A stretch of 64,000 nucleotides of DNA from NCBI RefSeq assembly GCF_901000735.1, contig NC_081547.1:3844001-3908000 (forward strand), in the 5' to 3' direction. Position 1 is the first letter of the stretch. The number at the start of each line of letters is the position of its first letter. A program made the position numbers and the translations under genes. The DNA is from Corylus avellana. Taxonomy: Eukaryota; Streptophyta; Magnoliopsida; Fagales; Betulaceae. The notes under the pieces are model-generated. The model worked only from the letters and a program-made list of their open reading frames with translations, searched no databases and was not told where the DNA came from. Positions 11,785 through 24,027 of the stretch are shown here, one piece after another.

Positions 11785-13803
11785 GTTTACTCAGCTTTGG
11801 GTTGCTTTCCGACTTTCAGCTATCTTTGACTTTCCCTACCAAATCACCACATCTTGTGTGCAGCTTTTAAGCTCGATCTCCTCCATGCAAATGACAAACC
11901 ATTTCCCCAGTTCAATGAATGTCTCCACCTGCCGACAGCCAAATCCTGACAAGAAAAGAAAAAACAAAAGAATCCAAAACAATATTATTAATCACCATTT
12001 GAATGATTTCATTTAATCGTCATGATGATACGATATAGTTATATATAAGAAAAGATTTGAAGTAACCCTACTTCACCCAGCTGCTTAAAGACAAGTGGTA
12101 TAGGATGTGAAATTGACTATATTTGTCTACTTTAATTCCATATAAACCAAAATTGTTGGGATTAATATATATGTACGTTCCACAAAAATTTGCAACCAAA
12201 GCCTAGAATTTTGACCATGGGCAAACTCAGGCTTAAGCTGAACAATCTTTTTCTGCAACATCGATCATGCATAGACATCAGAGAGAAATTTCTACTATGC
12301 ATGCATTAGATCAGAAGCCTTGGAAGAGGAATCTGTATTCATTACCATTACAGAGCAAAGTATCATATACACATTGGTCATCCATTTTCATCTAAAAAGT
12401 GCATGTAACTTGGAGAAAACAAACTCGCCAAAAAACTTAATATGAATACTAAGGATCGATCCAATTCCATCTGCTGAATTAATGGCGTTGGAATATTTTG
12501 ATAAAGGAAATTAATTAGCACAAGAGAATCGGCAGATGCTAAGCTTAATGGCTTTAGAAATCAATGCAAGAATGGCAAGAATAGGCAGAATCAGGCATAA
12601 TTGAAGCAAGATGCGCGATAAGTAAAAGCATAACTTTGGCTATAACCTATACGAACAAAGAATTTTGTACATGTTTAACAATTCCAACTTCAACGTTTGG
12701 GTACGTATGCTTTCTATTTATAGGAAAATTACAAAGATAAGATTAGATACAATTTGAATTTGAAACAATTTAAATGACATTTAAATTTTAAGCTATGCTG
12801 AATAGTATCACAACAAATATAATTAATGTTGTTGAGAGAATCATGGTGGTTTCAAACTGGTTGAGAATATCATGGTGGGTTTAAAACTGTTAGAGAATCC
12901 TTATCAGAAATCTTATCTGTCTCCTTAATTATCTTGTGCTTCAATATAAGCATGCATAAAATCCCAATCAAAAAAGCTTTTTCAATGTACACGTACACGT
13001 CTAATTGTATGGCCATCGAAGATGAATGTCATTTTCGAGCCCAAAGTAGCTAGCTAGCTAGCTGACCCAAGGGCTCCATATATGGATGGTCATGGATATC
13101 ATATATATTCCACCTATATATGTATTGCAAGTCTTCCACATCCTCTGCTATCTCCAGGGTGTCAAAGTCTGTAAATTCTCCAGCAAAGATTGCTCAACAT
13201 GTTTCCAGAATTACAAATAATCAGCGAAGCTCATTGCTTAAAATTAAAGTTAGAATTAATTCATGATAGATACGATACGTACGAAAGGCCTCTTCCCTGC
13301 CACCCAAATTAAAGAAGGTGCTGGCATTGCAACGTCCAAAATGGCTACAACGTACGTACACCGTTGAAAAGTATCACGATCGAATTGACTACTGCAGTCT
13401 GCAGGCTGATTCAACGTACATGACAAATAAGCTAAATATGCCAAGATCAAATATATTTGACAAGACAAGAACCAGACAGTACTGGCCGGGAACAAAAAAT
13501 GCTTCAAATTAATTAGTCAACGTTGAAAAGAAATGGCACCTTAATTAAAAGCAACAATACGCATTGCCATTACTGAGGATACAATATTCCACACGTATAC
13601 TTCTACTCAATGAGGGGAGACCAACTGGCACAAATCAGGGATTGTTTAATTTTTGCTTCTGGCTTTTGTGGATCATGTTCATGCATGTGACGACAGAATA
13701 GGCGTGTTTGTGTATTCAATATTCTCCAGAAAATCTGCAGAAACCATCTGAATCCTCGACAATGAACTGAAAACCCTGCCAAAAGCACAGATTTGGAGTG
13801 ATG
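11785..13803 (-). pseudogene. Misato pseudogene fragment (copy a)
   Basis: A decayed copy of the 3' two thirds of the Misato gene found intact at 38306-45139. In order, 11790-11950 matches that gene's downstream exon (37640-37801), 12060-12470 matches 37910-38340, 13065-13205 matches exon 8, 13280-13345 part of exon 7, and 13440-13790 the exon 6 region. Most of exon 9 is gone and replaced by unrelated DNA at about 12480-13040. Reading frames are broken throughout. It ends abruptly near 13795 inside the intron upstream of exon 6, where sequence matching the LBD1 upstream region begins. The fragment therefore marks the junction of a tandem duplication of an LBD plus partial-Misato unit. Confidence 0.85.
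12480..13040 (-). mobile_element. Insertion in the Misato fragment, possibly a solo LTR
   Basis: This DNA has no counterpart in the intact Misato gene and interrupts the fragment between exon 9 and exon 8 matches. Read on the minus strand it contains a TATA-box-like CTATAAATAG near 12713-12722 and no coding capacity, as a solo LTR would. Clear terminal TG/CA ends and a target duplication were not identified, so the class is a guess. Confidence 0.35.
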
Positions 13804-13804
13804 T

Positions 13805-15118
13805 CATAGACCCATCAGTCATTCGGGGGAAGCTAGCTCTTATGGTTTTGTCACTTCCAAATCAATGAAAACAACAGGTTAATTTGGCTCTTAAACCCCT
13901 CAATCCAAATGGCCAGTACTGTACCTTATCTTTTTTTTTTTTTTTTTTTACACGGGGGGCTTGTTCCATGCCAATATGTTAAAAGGATAAATATAAAATT
14001 AAATTGGTACGTACATGGGGTATAAAATTTGGCTAAATTTTTTGAATGCAAATAAAATTTAAACAAATTTGATGCTCGCTCCACAAAATTATAGTATTTA
14101 ATATGTATAATATATGTACAAAGATTTATTAAATTTATGTGCAAATAATTGAAGTACGATGAATAATTATATATACTAATTATTAATTTCTGTCAAGATT
14201 ATTTTAGTACATGTATAAGAAAAAAAAGAAAAGTAAATAACTATATATATATATATTATGGGTTGTTGGGATCATTATTTTTAAGCGATATTTTCCTTAT
14301 CTCATTCTGTTTTTCCATCATCGATCATATCATTTTCTTTTTTTTGACCTTTTTGAGATCATTTTATTTTTCTCTGATGGGATCGTGAAACTCGAAGATC
14401 GGATCAAGGGCTCTCTCGCACAGTACGAACCCTAGACTGTAGAGCTCTCTCTATCTCCATTTTGCGCTACTTGGTTTGAGTAGTCTCTCCCCGCAACCGT
14501 CGACGTTTTCGATTTTCAGAGTCAAGGGCCTGAGACGTTGATCGGAACGGAGTTCAGAGAAATCCAAAAGGTAAACCCCAGGTGAGATTCTGATCTTTCT
14601 TCCAGTCTTCCACGCTTTGATTTTCCCAACAAAAAGAAAAAAGAAAAAAAAAAAAAGGAAAAGATAAATAAAAATCTCGTTGTTTGGATACTTTCGGCCT
14701 CAAGAAGATTTGCGTCATTCGGTTTTCAACTTCGATTGCGCTCCAATATTTCCTTTCGTTCCTGTTTTGAGAGAGAGAGAGAGATGAGAGCTTCTTGGTT
14801 TTTGCATTTTGATTTATGCGTATCGGTGGTAATTGACTCGTCATCGAATTTGGCTTACATGCTGTCTTCTCATTAGCTTCGAAAATGAGACGCCATTAAT
14901 GACTCTCATTTAATTATTTAATTAGTAGTAAACTAAACACACGCACTCTCTCTGAACATCGCTTTCTCTCTCTCTATCTTTCATTCATGAAAGTCTTTCA
15001 TTCATGAGAAGATCGAAGTCCTTTTGTCTTTTTGTATAATCCCATGAATATTAATTAATTTATTATTATTATTATTTTTTTTTGTGGGTTTTTGAGAGGA
15101 GAGAGAGAGAGATTGGAA
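13805..15118 (+). promoter_or_regulatory. LBD2 upstream region and leader
   Basis: Bases 13808-13915 match the LBD1 upstream block at 3765-3860. AT-rich DNA to about 14265 follows, with TATATATA near 14244-14256. From about 14340 the conserved LBD leader begins, with the motifs GGGATCGTGAAACTCGAAG, CCCTAGACTGTAGAGC and GAGTAGTCTCTCCCCGC. A shared donor (AG then GTGAG) lies near 14581. At 14866-14887 the stretch TCTCATTAGCTTCGAAAATG occurs well upstream of the coding start; in LBD3-LBD5 the same motif abuts the start codon. Confidence 0.5.
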
Positions 15119-16103
15119 ATGTCGTCACCGAACACACCGTGCGCGGCGTGCAAGTTGCAGAGGCGGAAATGCACGCAGGAGTGCGTGTTCGCGCCGTATT
15201 TCCCACCGGACCTGCCGCAGAAGTTCGCGAACCTGCACAAGGTCTTCGGCGCCAGCAACGTAGCCAAGCTGCTCAACGAGCTGAACGCGTCGCAGCGCGA
15301 AGTCGCCGTGAACACGCTGGCCTATGAGGCGGAGGCGCGCCTGCAGAACCCCATCTACGGCTGCGTGGGCCTCATCTCGCTTCTCCAACACAACCTCAGG
15401 CAGCTTCAGACCGAAATCATCAATGCCAAAAAGGAGCTCGCCACCTACATTGGCCCACAGGCCTGTCAGGCCATGTTACCCATTAATATTCAACCCCAGG
15501 GGTTCATCCCCCAACAACAGGTACGTATTATTGATAATTGTACGATGAATTATCAGTGTTTGCAAAATTTTGATTGACAGGAAACGGTGAATTTACTAAG
15601 CTTAACTGTTTTTTTAGATGCACGCGGGGAATCCTTCGTCCTCAGCCGCCGTGTTACCGTACAACATGTCGCCGATGCTGGGGATTCCCACCGGGGGTCC
15701 CACACATGGTGGCCAATTGGTGATTCGCGAGCCACAGTCGACTCAGCACCAACACCACCAGCAACAAATATTTGAGGCTCAGCAATTGGCTGCGAGAGAG
15801 CAGCAGGAAATTTTGCGAACATATGAGCAGCAGCAGCCGGAGCTTGTGAGGTTCAACAGTGGGTTTGATCCGGCTGTCACTGCGAGTGGATTCAATCAGA
15901 TGAATGATGGTGGTGGTGGTGTTATGTCGCCTTCGCTGGGTCTGGGCAATTTTGAAAACTCTTACCAGATGCAACCACAGCAAGGGGAACATCACGGCCA
16001 TCCTCTCCACCATGCTCTTCAGGCGCAGCTCTTGCTACAACCAGTACAACAACAGGCCCAGTCGGAAAGCGAGGAGGGTAGGGGTGTTGGTCCCTCATGT
16101 TGA
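15119..16103 (+). CDS. LBD36: LBD2: class I LOB-domain transcription factor, LBD36/ASL1-like
   Basis: Two exons, join(15119..15520, 15618..16103), 295 aa. The ATG at 15119 was chosen over the in-frame upstream codon at 15092 because it aligns exactly with the LBD1 start and gives the family N-terminus. The LOB domain is complete: Cys8, 11, 18 and 22, VHKVFGASNVAKLLNEL, and NPIYGCVG in place of DPVYGCVG. The zipper positions are Leu, Leu, Ile, Leu, so one leucine is conservatively replaced. The C-terminal region has the IFEAQQLAA, VRFNSGFDP and SESEEGRGVGPSC motifs found in LBD1, but with shorter Gln runs. The intron is in the same place and phase as in LBD1, and 5' and 3' flanks are homologous, so this is a tandem duplicate of LBD1. 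Likely a nuclear DNA-binding regulator with overlapping function. Confidence 0.92.
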
Positions 16104-18100
16104 TCTGTTTTTTGGGTTCTGAAGCTCTTTTAACCTTCCCGCTTTTTCATCAATCCAATTGTCATTCTAGGTATGATGCTCTTTGAATTCCTTCTTTCTT
16201 ACTGTACGTACGTGGTTTAGATTGATAACCCTTCTGCTAGATGATTTCATTTGTGAACTATATATGCCTGTGCATGCACACCATCAGGATTTCTGCTGTG
16301 CAATTAATGAATAGGTTTGATCCTTTCATGTGATAAAATAGACTTGTCTTTTCATAAATGGGGTAATCTCGATTGGCGGCAGGAGATTGTCTTTTCACAA
16401 CCAGGGGCATCACCTCCATCGGGGGAGAAATGACACAAAAGCTAAATAGGAGAAAATGACCCACTAACCAAAGAGTAGGAGATGAACGAGTTTATAATTA
16501 GCATCGCAGGTCCTTTTTGAGTCTTAGATTTCGAAAACAGATCATTATGAATATAATTCTCTCCTATGCAGCAGCCTTAGATCTCTATCACTTGCTCAAT
16601 TTTTTTTTTTTTGGTTCTTTGTAAGTTTCTGCGTGTATATATTATCTGTAACGAAGAAGGGGGTGCCGTGTAATGTGATGTTTTGTTTGGGTTAACTTAA
16701 CTAGACACATTAGTTGCGTGTTTCAACTTGTGATCCTAGAAGAATCTTATGTGTTAACCATCGGGCAAAAATGTGGTAGCTAAAGGGGTTTAATTAATGG
16801 GTACTTGGTTGCAAAATCTATTCATGAAATTGACTTATGTGATTAGATTTCCTCTCCCTGACTCCCTCGATCGTGTTCTAAAGACAAAATTACCCACTTA
16901 TATTGTTCTATCCTACTTGACATATACTTGTTCAGTTTTCATATTTACTGTCTGAATTGCTAGCAAATTGTTAGGTTGTTTTTTCTCCGATAACTAGCTT
17001 AATTATAGAAACATGAATAACTTGGCTATTTGTTATGGGCATTTGGCATATGACTTGCATTATTTCGTGTGAGAATATAGAAACTATGAAGTCTTGTGAC
17101 TTGCAAAGGGAGCATATCAGATGACATTACTTCTTCTTCTTCTTCTTCTTCTTCTTTTTTTATTTTTTTATTTTTTTTTATTTTTATAATTAATTAGTTT
17201 CTTAAACACCTATTATTGCCCTTCTTTTTCTTTTTGCTTGGCCTATCGATCTATTGCCCTTTAGAAATTAGACATCCGCAATTAATAATGCATGAATCTG
17301 TTGTTATTTGAACTCTGAACACCACGATATTTTCATAATTAGGCATTTTTTATCCTTTTTCACTTTTATTTTTCCTCCTTCCTTTGCAGTTCGTATCTGT
17401 TGGCTGTCTTGATACAAATGAAGAGAGAGAGAGAGAGAGACACACACACAGAGGGGTTCAATAATCAATGTTCTAAGATCTGAAGTCTGCATTTTCAATA
17501 AGGCTTTCCTGGGAGGATGCAGATGATCCCATGCAACTCCCTGGGAGATACATTTTAAAATGTAGAATCTGCATTGGCGTTTGAGTACAGCGTTTTTTTT
17601 TTTTTTTTTTTTTTAATAATAATAATAATAATAATTATTATTATTATTATTATTTATTTTTATCAGTACGTAGTGAGGTACATCCTTCTAAAATGTAAAT
17701 CAGAATTTAATAAGCTTTTTTTTTTTTAGCATTTTTAAACTTTCAGCATTCACGTATCATTGATCTTCAAACTTTAGTCAACTTTTAGTCAGAAAATCCA
17801 CTTTTTTCTTTTTTAATTAACTATTTTTCAAGACACCCCACAAGAAAAAAATAATTATTTTCCTTTCACTTTGTTAAAACAAATTTGCTTGTTGTGTACT
17901 GACGTACTGTGCATGATGCAAAGGGGTTCTACCAATTGGAGAGCTGGATGTAGCTTCTTTTTAAGTAATTTTTTTTTGTTACTGGGCTAGCCAAATAAGC
18001 TAGTTAATTGGACTAGCTTGATGTGAAAGCTCTTACTATACTCTTTTTACTACAATAGTAAAATTACAATAATAATAATTAATAGTTGTAGTTGTTTTTT
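16104..18100 (+). other. LBD2 3' flank
   Basis: Homologous in blocks to the LBD1 3' flank up to about 17720. It contains a CTT microsatellite at about 17131-17156, a GA/CA microsatellite near 17420-17450, a poly-T run near 17588-17613, and an AAT run followed by its reverse complement ATT (about 17614-17655), forming a perfect hairpin-capable repeat. No gene is seen. Confidence 0.6.
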
Positions 18101-18103
18101 TGG

Positions 18104-19560
18104 GGTTAAATATTTTTTAGCATGTGTGTTTTGCCTCTAATCAAATTGTCAATCCATTTTGCCAAACTGGCACAAATGATATTTGTAGACATCTTATAAA
18201 CGTTGTTGATATTTTTATCTATTTTCTATCAAAAAAACTTAATGACCTATAACGTCGACTGTCATGTATCTAATATGTCACATTAATTAGTATTACTTAA
18301 CAATAAAAGGAAAAAAATAAAGACAGACCTAACCACACTTATGGCTAATTAAGGTGGTGACTCAACCACCCCCTTTGGTCAACTTGAGGGTGGCTGTACC
18401 CCCATTTGGCCACGAAACCGCAATCTATCTACTCTCGGCCTTACCCATCCCTACCCATATCTTTTTCTCAATTCTCTCTTAAAAATATGGGGTTTTGTGG
18501 ATACCCCATCTAGCTTACAAGAATCGAAACAAAAGAGAGAGAGAGAGAATAAATAAAAGGTGAGATGATAAAATGAGAAAGTTTCGGGAGAAGAGAAAGG
18601 TAGGAGACAGAGAAACAATAAAAAATTAAATGCATTAGTAAACAGTGTTGCTACATGTAGCGGTATACTGTTCACAAAATGTATGGCACTTTGCTCATTT
18701 GCTTAGACATTGCATACAAATGCAAAATGACTACTCCAATGTGAGTGCTCTAAATAATGTGTTACAATTTTACGTAATTTTTTTTTTAAAGATGTATAAT
18801 ATTTCTCAAGAGAGATTGTATGTGGTGGGACTCAAAATCAAAAAATATCTTAAATTCTTGAAAAATAAAAATTCTTATAAAAAGGAGGATTAGTACGTAG
18901 TAGGGCAGTTTCTCTCTTACTGAAAACACTAATTTTTCTCTTTGTGATTTTGAGCCATCTCTTTTTTCCTTTTGGCTGCAGCTATAAAAAATTAAAAATC
19001 CAGCACTCACTTATGGTATCATCAAACTTTCACACAAATCGTACGAGGTAGTAGTACTTGCACATCCGACTTCTTCCACAACTTTTGGGTTTGCATAGTC
19101 CCTTCAATGGATTCACATTGGGTATGAGTTATTAGTATTACCAACCAATATATGCATGATGTGTTATAATAAGATTGAGCTTCCCTGCAATTCAATTCTA
19201 AACTGAATGATTTGAGTTGAGCCAAGTAAACCTTCAAATAAAAAGAAAAATAACAAAGCAATGAGGCTGTTGGACCACCCCTTTAAGTGGAGGGGTGGTG
19301 GACGGGTAGTTGACCACCCCAAAAGCTAAAACGACAGCCATCCACATGAGACAAGAATATAATTCGATTCTCAAAACAGTACAATAAATTAGTGTCTTTA
19401 CCGAAAAGGTTTTAAACAAAGTGCATCCAGTTCCAAACCAGCAGCTAGAGCGGGGGATGAAAGAAGTAGGATACAGCCAAATGGGCTGGAGTTGTTCCAT
19501 TCATATATAAACAGTAACTACCCACTGCAATGTTGAAGGTTAACATCAACAGACTACAAC
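18104..19560. repeat. Partial TIR element and unassigned spacer
   Basis: Starting at about 18105 the sequence GGTTAAATATTTTTTAGCATG and the next 200 bp match the left half of the element at 36373-37086, including a block of GGTGG/CCACCCC motifs near 18355-18415. The matching right end is not found, so the copy is truncated. A second GGTGG-rich block with inverted symmetry lies at 19265-19325. The rest of the interval has no recognisable gene. Confidence 0.5.
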
Positions 19561-19566
19561 GTACGC

Positions 19567-21680
19567 CTAGCTTTGTGATATTCGACTTTTCTTTTCCTCG
19601 ATGCCTGACTGAGAAAATATCTGCCTAAGAACTTGCATAACATCTTCTATCCTCACATCTTTAACTGCCAGAAGAACCATGGCATGATAGAGGACATCCG
19701 CCATCTCTGAGGCAGTGCTTGATTTGTCCTCATTTTCTACTAGTGTTTTACACAACTCTTCTGCCTCCTCCCTGAAAAGAAAAAGTTCAGACCCATCAAA
19801 ACCTTCGGTAGCAAAGCATAGACACCACACATTTACACACTCACACACAACTCTCAGCAAACAGTTCCTTTAAAAGCAAAATGTTCCAAAGGGATGATAC
19901 ATGGATAGCCCAAACAATCAAGAAGCCGGGCTTCTCTTTGAATTTTTGAAGTTTGGTTCTCTGAGTTTTCTTGGAGCAAAGACAGGCATCCACTCGAATC
20001 AAAATAACAATCCAGTATGACATATAATACCTGATTTTTGAGCACAGAAGGTCATTATGTTTTAATAAATGTTTTGTCCATGAAGATTTCCCATTTTCTT
20101 CTTCTGCTAGTTCTGCTTTGCGTTGGGAGATTGTTGACTCTAATGAGTACAAGGTGCTTAATGCCAATTTATTTCCTTCAACCTGCCAAAAATGATCTGA
20201 ATCATTTCAAATCTTGCTAAAGCTTGTCTAGAGAAATGTAGGGAATAGATATGTTTATCATTGCTTATGAGATGATTGAAGCTGCAGACCTCTTGATGTT
20301 CTTTTAAATCAAACACTGACGTGTAATAACAAGTTTCTGACCCTGTATGGCAGGTAGGCCCATCAGGCTTCCCAAGGTATATTATCTGAGAAATAGTTGT
20401 GAGTTAAAGTTGAGAAAAATCAAAGAACAGAAATAAAAATGGGCTTAAATGTTCCAACTAAAAGTTTTCAGAAACATACAGAGTCACGATCCCAATCAAT
20501 AAGTATATCATAAATATTGATGAAATTCATAGAGGTCTCTCCCTTCGTCCATAACGTCGACCGTGACCTGCTATAGAATATTGCTTTCCTAGAGGAAATG
20601 GTTGTTAGGACTTAGGACCGCAACTCGGTTTGCAAAGCCTTGCATTAGAATGGCTTCTGTATCAACATTTTGAGCTATTGCCACTGCCAAACCTTTGTCA
20701 TCCCATTTTACACTGTCTAACAATGTCTGGGTCTGAAATTATAATATTTCATCACACTCACATTTATTTGTGTATTGTAGAGACCAATACACAAATCCAT
20801 ACCATTATGACTATTGTAGAGACCTAACTATATATGTCCGGTTAACTTTTGACAATGTCAAATGATATATTATCAAACAAAGTGCAGGGCCTGCAGGCTA
20901 AAGAAACATTAAAATACATAGAAATATAATGTGCAAGCACACATTTTTAAGCTCTATTATTGGATTCATTGCCATTGAAGAATTGACAAATACATACGTA
21001 CCTAAAAAACGTGTCTGAATGCCTATAGAGGTATGATATATGAGCATTAGGTAAGCACATATACAGATGTAATTATGTTTTATTTTTGATATAGAAGGGA
21101 AGGGGGTGGTTAAGATTTGGAAACTCCTTTTTTCTTTTTTTTTTTCTTCTACAAGTATTAAGTCTAGGTGTAGCTTGAGTAATGATTAATGCATATAATC
21201 AGGCAGCATTTGACACCTCCAAGAAGTTTATGAGACAAATGGGAAACCAATCTATCCGATTTCCCTCTGTCTTTTGTTTTCAAGGAATGAAATAGTCCAT
21301 AGCCTAATGACCATGTTGCCGACACCTTACAATGTCTGGTTGAATCTCAAGTTTTCACGATATTCATAGACATGACAGGGTTGCTTTGCCCCATTAACTC
21401 CATCACCAACAAAAATTGAGAGGAAATATTCAGAGATGAGTTGGATACAAATACTAGTTCATTTTGGTAGATCATCTATGTCAAGGTCTCAGTAGGATAT
21501 TTAACTGGACGGCAATTAGAGATACAAATGGATGATGAATGCTCAACAAAACACATACAGGACAACAATCTAAAGCTATTAAGCAGAGTACCTTGGATTC
21601 AAGAGAAAAGTCTTTCACTGGTTTTTGGGTGGAAGCACAAACAAGATGACGGGTCTTCTTCTTATGGGAGTCTCAAATGT
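19567..21680 (-). pseudogene. HISN2: HISN2 pseudogene (phosphoribosyl-AMP cyclohydrolase / phosphoribosyl-ATP pyrophosphatase), copy a
   Basis: Five exon remnants on the minus strand: 21592-21680 (end of exon 1, ..KPVKDFSLESK), 20480-20726 (TLLDSVKWDDKGLAVAIAQN.., start of the cyclohydrolase domain), 20290-20385 (IIYLGKPDGPTCHTGSETCY, with the metal-binding Cys/His), 20031-20182 (TLYSLESTISQRKAEL), and 19567-19771 (EEAEELCKTL..ASEMADVLYHAM.., pyrophosphatase domain). All internal joins have GT-AG signals. Plant HISN2 is a chloroplast bifunctional enzyme of histidine synthesis. The copy is broken: a 7 bp duplication (CTTAGGA, near 20612) shifts the frame in exon 2 relative to copy b, exon 1 has an in-frame stop and is cut by an insertion, and no start or transit peptide is found. 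The pyrophosphatase part alone is still open. Confidence 0.85.
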
Positions 21681-22035
21681 ATCCACCACTGAAAATGCAA
21701 AGATGGGCTCCAAAGAAAACTCTTAGAGATTAAGGACACAAAGAATAGGAGACCACCATCATACACCAAATGAAGAAAAATATGTACTCTTGATGCCTAT
21801 ATTCACATTTAGATCGAACCCATCCTGGAGATATAAAATTCAAGTGACAAGCAATTAATCTACCACTGAATCAAAATCACTATAAATATTATAAAATATA
21901 AAAGCCATTTATTCATTAAGAAAAGAAAGCAGAAGAAACAATCTTGATCGATCTAACAAAAGAAAGCAGAGAATTGACTGGAAGCAGCAGAAAGAGTACC
22001 TTCGTTGTGAAAGACTTCTCAAAGAAAGTCCTTTG
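21681..22035. mobile_element. Insertion in the HISN2 exon 1 remnant
   Basis: About 355 bp present here but absent from the otherwise parallel copy b, where the flanking bases CTCAAATGT and GAGCTTA are contiguous (29147-29163). Contains no recognised coding sequence. Could be an insertion here or a deletion in copy b; class unknown. Confidence 0.45.
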
Positions 22036-23157
22036 TGAGCTTAGCCGTCACCAAAGCCCTTTGCGGCAGAAAGATTCTTATCTTTATTTCTTTTCTAAAA
22101 ATTTTGTATTTCTTTCTTTATTTTTTCAATGGTAATTTTTGTAACTCTGATTTTTCAACAGTAATTATTTTTCAAGCGATCATTTTTATAACTGTAATAT
22201 TTTTCGACAGTCATATTTTTTCGGCAGTTATATTTTTCCAATGTTGCATTTGTTAAGTACGAAAATAACTGTAACTTATTTGGTAGCTTTTAATTTCTAA
22301 TTTCATGTAATGGTACTCTCTATGTTATCAAGAGTATATTCCAACTATTAGGTAGGGGTGTTGAAATGTTATAACCGCTAACTGCAACCGCTTTGGGCAG
22401 TTATCGGTTTTTAATAACTGCAATCGCCTAGGTGGATAGCGGTTATAACCGGTAGTTAGCAGTTATTTAATTCAATAACCAATAGTTACCTTTTTTTTTA
22501 AATGGGCCTTTGGAATTTTTAAGTGTTTTTGGCCTTTAATTTGCCTATTTTGGGGGCTTATGTTCCAAACAAAATGGAAAAAAATGTTTTTTTTTTTTTT
22601 TTGTTTCATCTTATTCTCCCTCCAAAACGGCATCATTTTGGATGTTTTATTTAATATTTTATTAATATAAATATTTAATATATATTTATATTATTATATA
22701 TAAATAAATGTGGTTAACGATTATAACCGCTAATCGCAACCGCCATAGTCGGTTAGCAATTTTTAATAACCGACTATCAAAGCGGTTAACGGTTGGCGTG
22801 GCGGTTATAACCGACCGGCTTGAACACCCTTACTATTTGGTACTACATCAAGAGTATATTCCAATTATATCACCACAAAATAGACTCGCTTGTCAACAAA
22901 AACCAAGAAGCTAGAAATATACTTTAGTCCACAAATAATTACATTCCAATATTGTTCAAATTATATCACCACAAAATAGACTTGCTTGTTAATTGTTCTA
23001 ACTACATTCTATATTGGACCATCTTCACAAACTAGCTATTTAGTGCACAAAATTGACATTCCACAAATACATTCTAATATTGGACCATGTTCACAAACTA
23101 ACTATTTAGTCCACAAAATAGATTTTCCACAAAATACATCAAACACATGTAAAAACA
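22036..23157. other. HISN2 pseudogene flank, parallel to 29158-29755
   Basis: No gene is seen. The sequence runs parallel to the copy b flank, including the repeated motifs TATATCACCACAAAATAGACT and ACAAACTA..TATTTAGT, apart from the TIR insertion near 22340-22830. The open frames at 21944-22256 are low-complexity Phe-rich translations. Confidence 0.5.
22339..22832. mobile_element. Non-autonomous TIR element with GGTTATAACC-type subterminal repeats
   Basis: The left end reads TAGGGGTGTTGAA and the right end TTGAACACCCTTA, giving inverted termini TARGGGTGTTSAA. Inside are many copies of GGTTATAACCG and AACCGC on both strands. Direct comparison with copy b (29447-29475) shows the element absent there, and the sequence around AGAGTATATTCCAA occurs on both sides of the insertion here. 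No transposase is encoded. Superfamily not assigned. Confidence 0.65.
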
Positions 23158-23475
23158 TTTAGTCAATCTCAAATGGTATTGACTCTACGTTTTTCGATGA
23201 TTTCCATTTGACGTGAACAGAAATATCCTTTTTTAATTGGAGACATGTTGCTTGTATTCATACCCATAATTCTCATCTCAAGCCTTTGCCTCTTAAAGAA
23301 GATTAGCTTCATTTTTCCTTTCGTCTCTCAATTGGTCAAACACAAGCCTTTCTTTTGTAAGACGAATAATCTCTTGTCATTCTTCCGTTCTCTTATCCCG
23401 AGATTTCTTCTCGTTTTCCTTCGTATCATTAATTACCTCCTTAAGATTTGAAGACATATCATCTTGCCTCATTTG
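23158..23475 (-). pseudogene. Remnant of a NAM-associated-domain / PIF-Harbinger accessory gene (copy a)
   Basis: Minus-strand reading gives MRIMGMNTSNMSPIKKGYFC followed by SRQMEIIEKRR, preceded by RLVFDQLRDERKNEANLL. This resembles the C-terminal domain with MDTSxMSPxQxxYFxxRQxEI that plant genomes annotate as NAM-associated or GST-T3-like and that travels with PIF/Harbinger transposons. Stops and frameshifts interrupt the frame, so it is dead. A parallel copy lies at 29755-30110. Confidence 0.6.
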
Positions 23476-24027
23476 TGTTTTTCCAAGAAGTATTTTTCTC
23501 GCATCTCAAAGTAAATTACAAAATAATAGAAACAAATGACAACCGAAGAGAACCTTTTGTTTCATGACAAGACAAGTATGTTACAAATTTGCGAGTATTC
23601 TGCAGGGCGGAAAACAAAAGAAGTATTCGGTTTGGCTGTAAAGTTGGGGTCCAAACACACCACTTTGTACAATAATGGCACAAAAGCCTTATTAAGTATT
23701 GAAGCGTAGACCAACTTTGGCTTTTGTAAGAATTGAATACCAGAATTGTACTTTTATACATATATATGATCACACCCAACCCATTTTCACTGCAAAATGC
23801 CTGATAAAGCCAGCAACCATTTTCACTGCTAAATGCCTGATAAAGCATGCATGTTAATTAACAGGTCAGCTGAAGAAAGTGATCTACTCAATTCAATTAG
23901 TTGATCTGGATTAAGTGGATTTCTTATTATGTTTCTCCAAATGTTTCTAACGAAGGGTACGATGATTGAATGCATATATAAAGAAATGATCATAATTAAT
24001 ATTCATGCTCAAAATGAGACTACAACG
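23476..24027. other. Duplicated spacer, parallel to 30111-30684
   Basis: Highly similar to the right-hand copy. Contains a short tandem duplication of a block with ATGCCTGATAAAGC, seen twice about 45 bp apart (near 23797 and 23833). A minus-strand open frame at 23516-23848 runs through it in both copies but matches no family known to me. Confidence 0.5.

Noticed and set aside
15092..15118. Upstream in-frame start for LBD2
   Set aside because: Adds MRGERERLE, which is leader sequence; the start at 15119 aligns with LBD1.
15125..15391. Antisense open frame across LBD2 exon 1 (and similar ones at 25611, 31423, 34917)
   Set aside because: G/C-rich coding exons produce long antisense frames; no independent protein signature.
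19567..19860. 97 aa open frame as an independent small gene
   Set aside because: It is the last HISN2 exon plus intron sequence; the upstream exon 2 is frameshifted.
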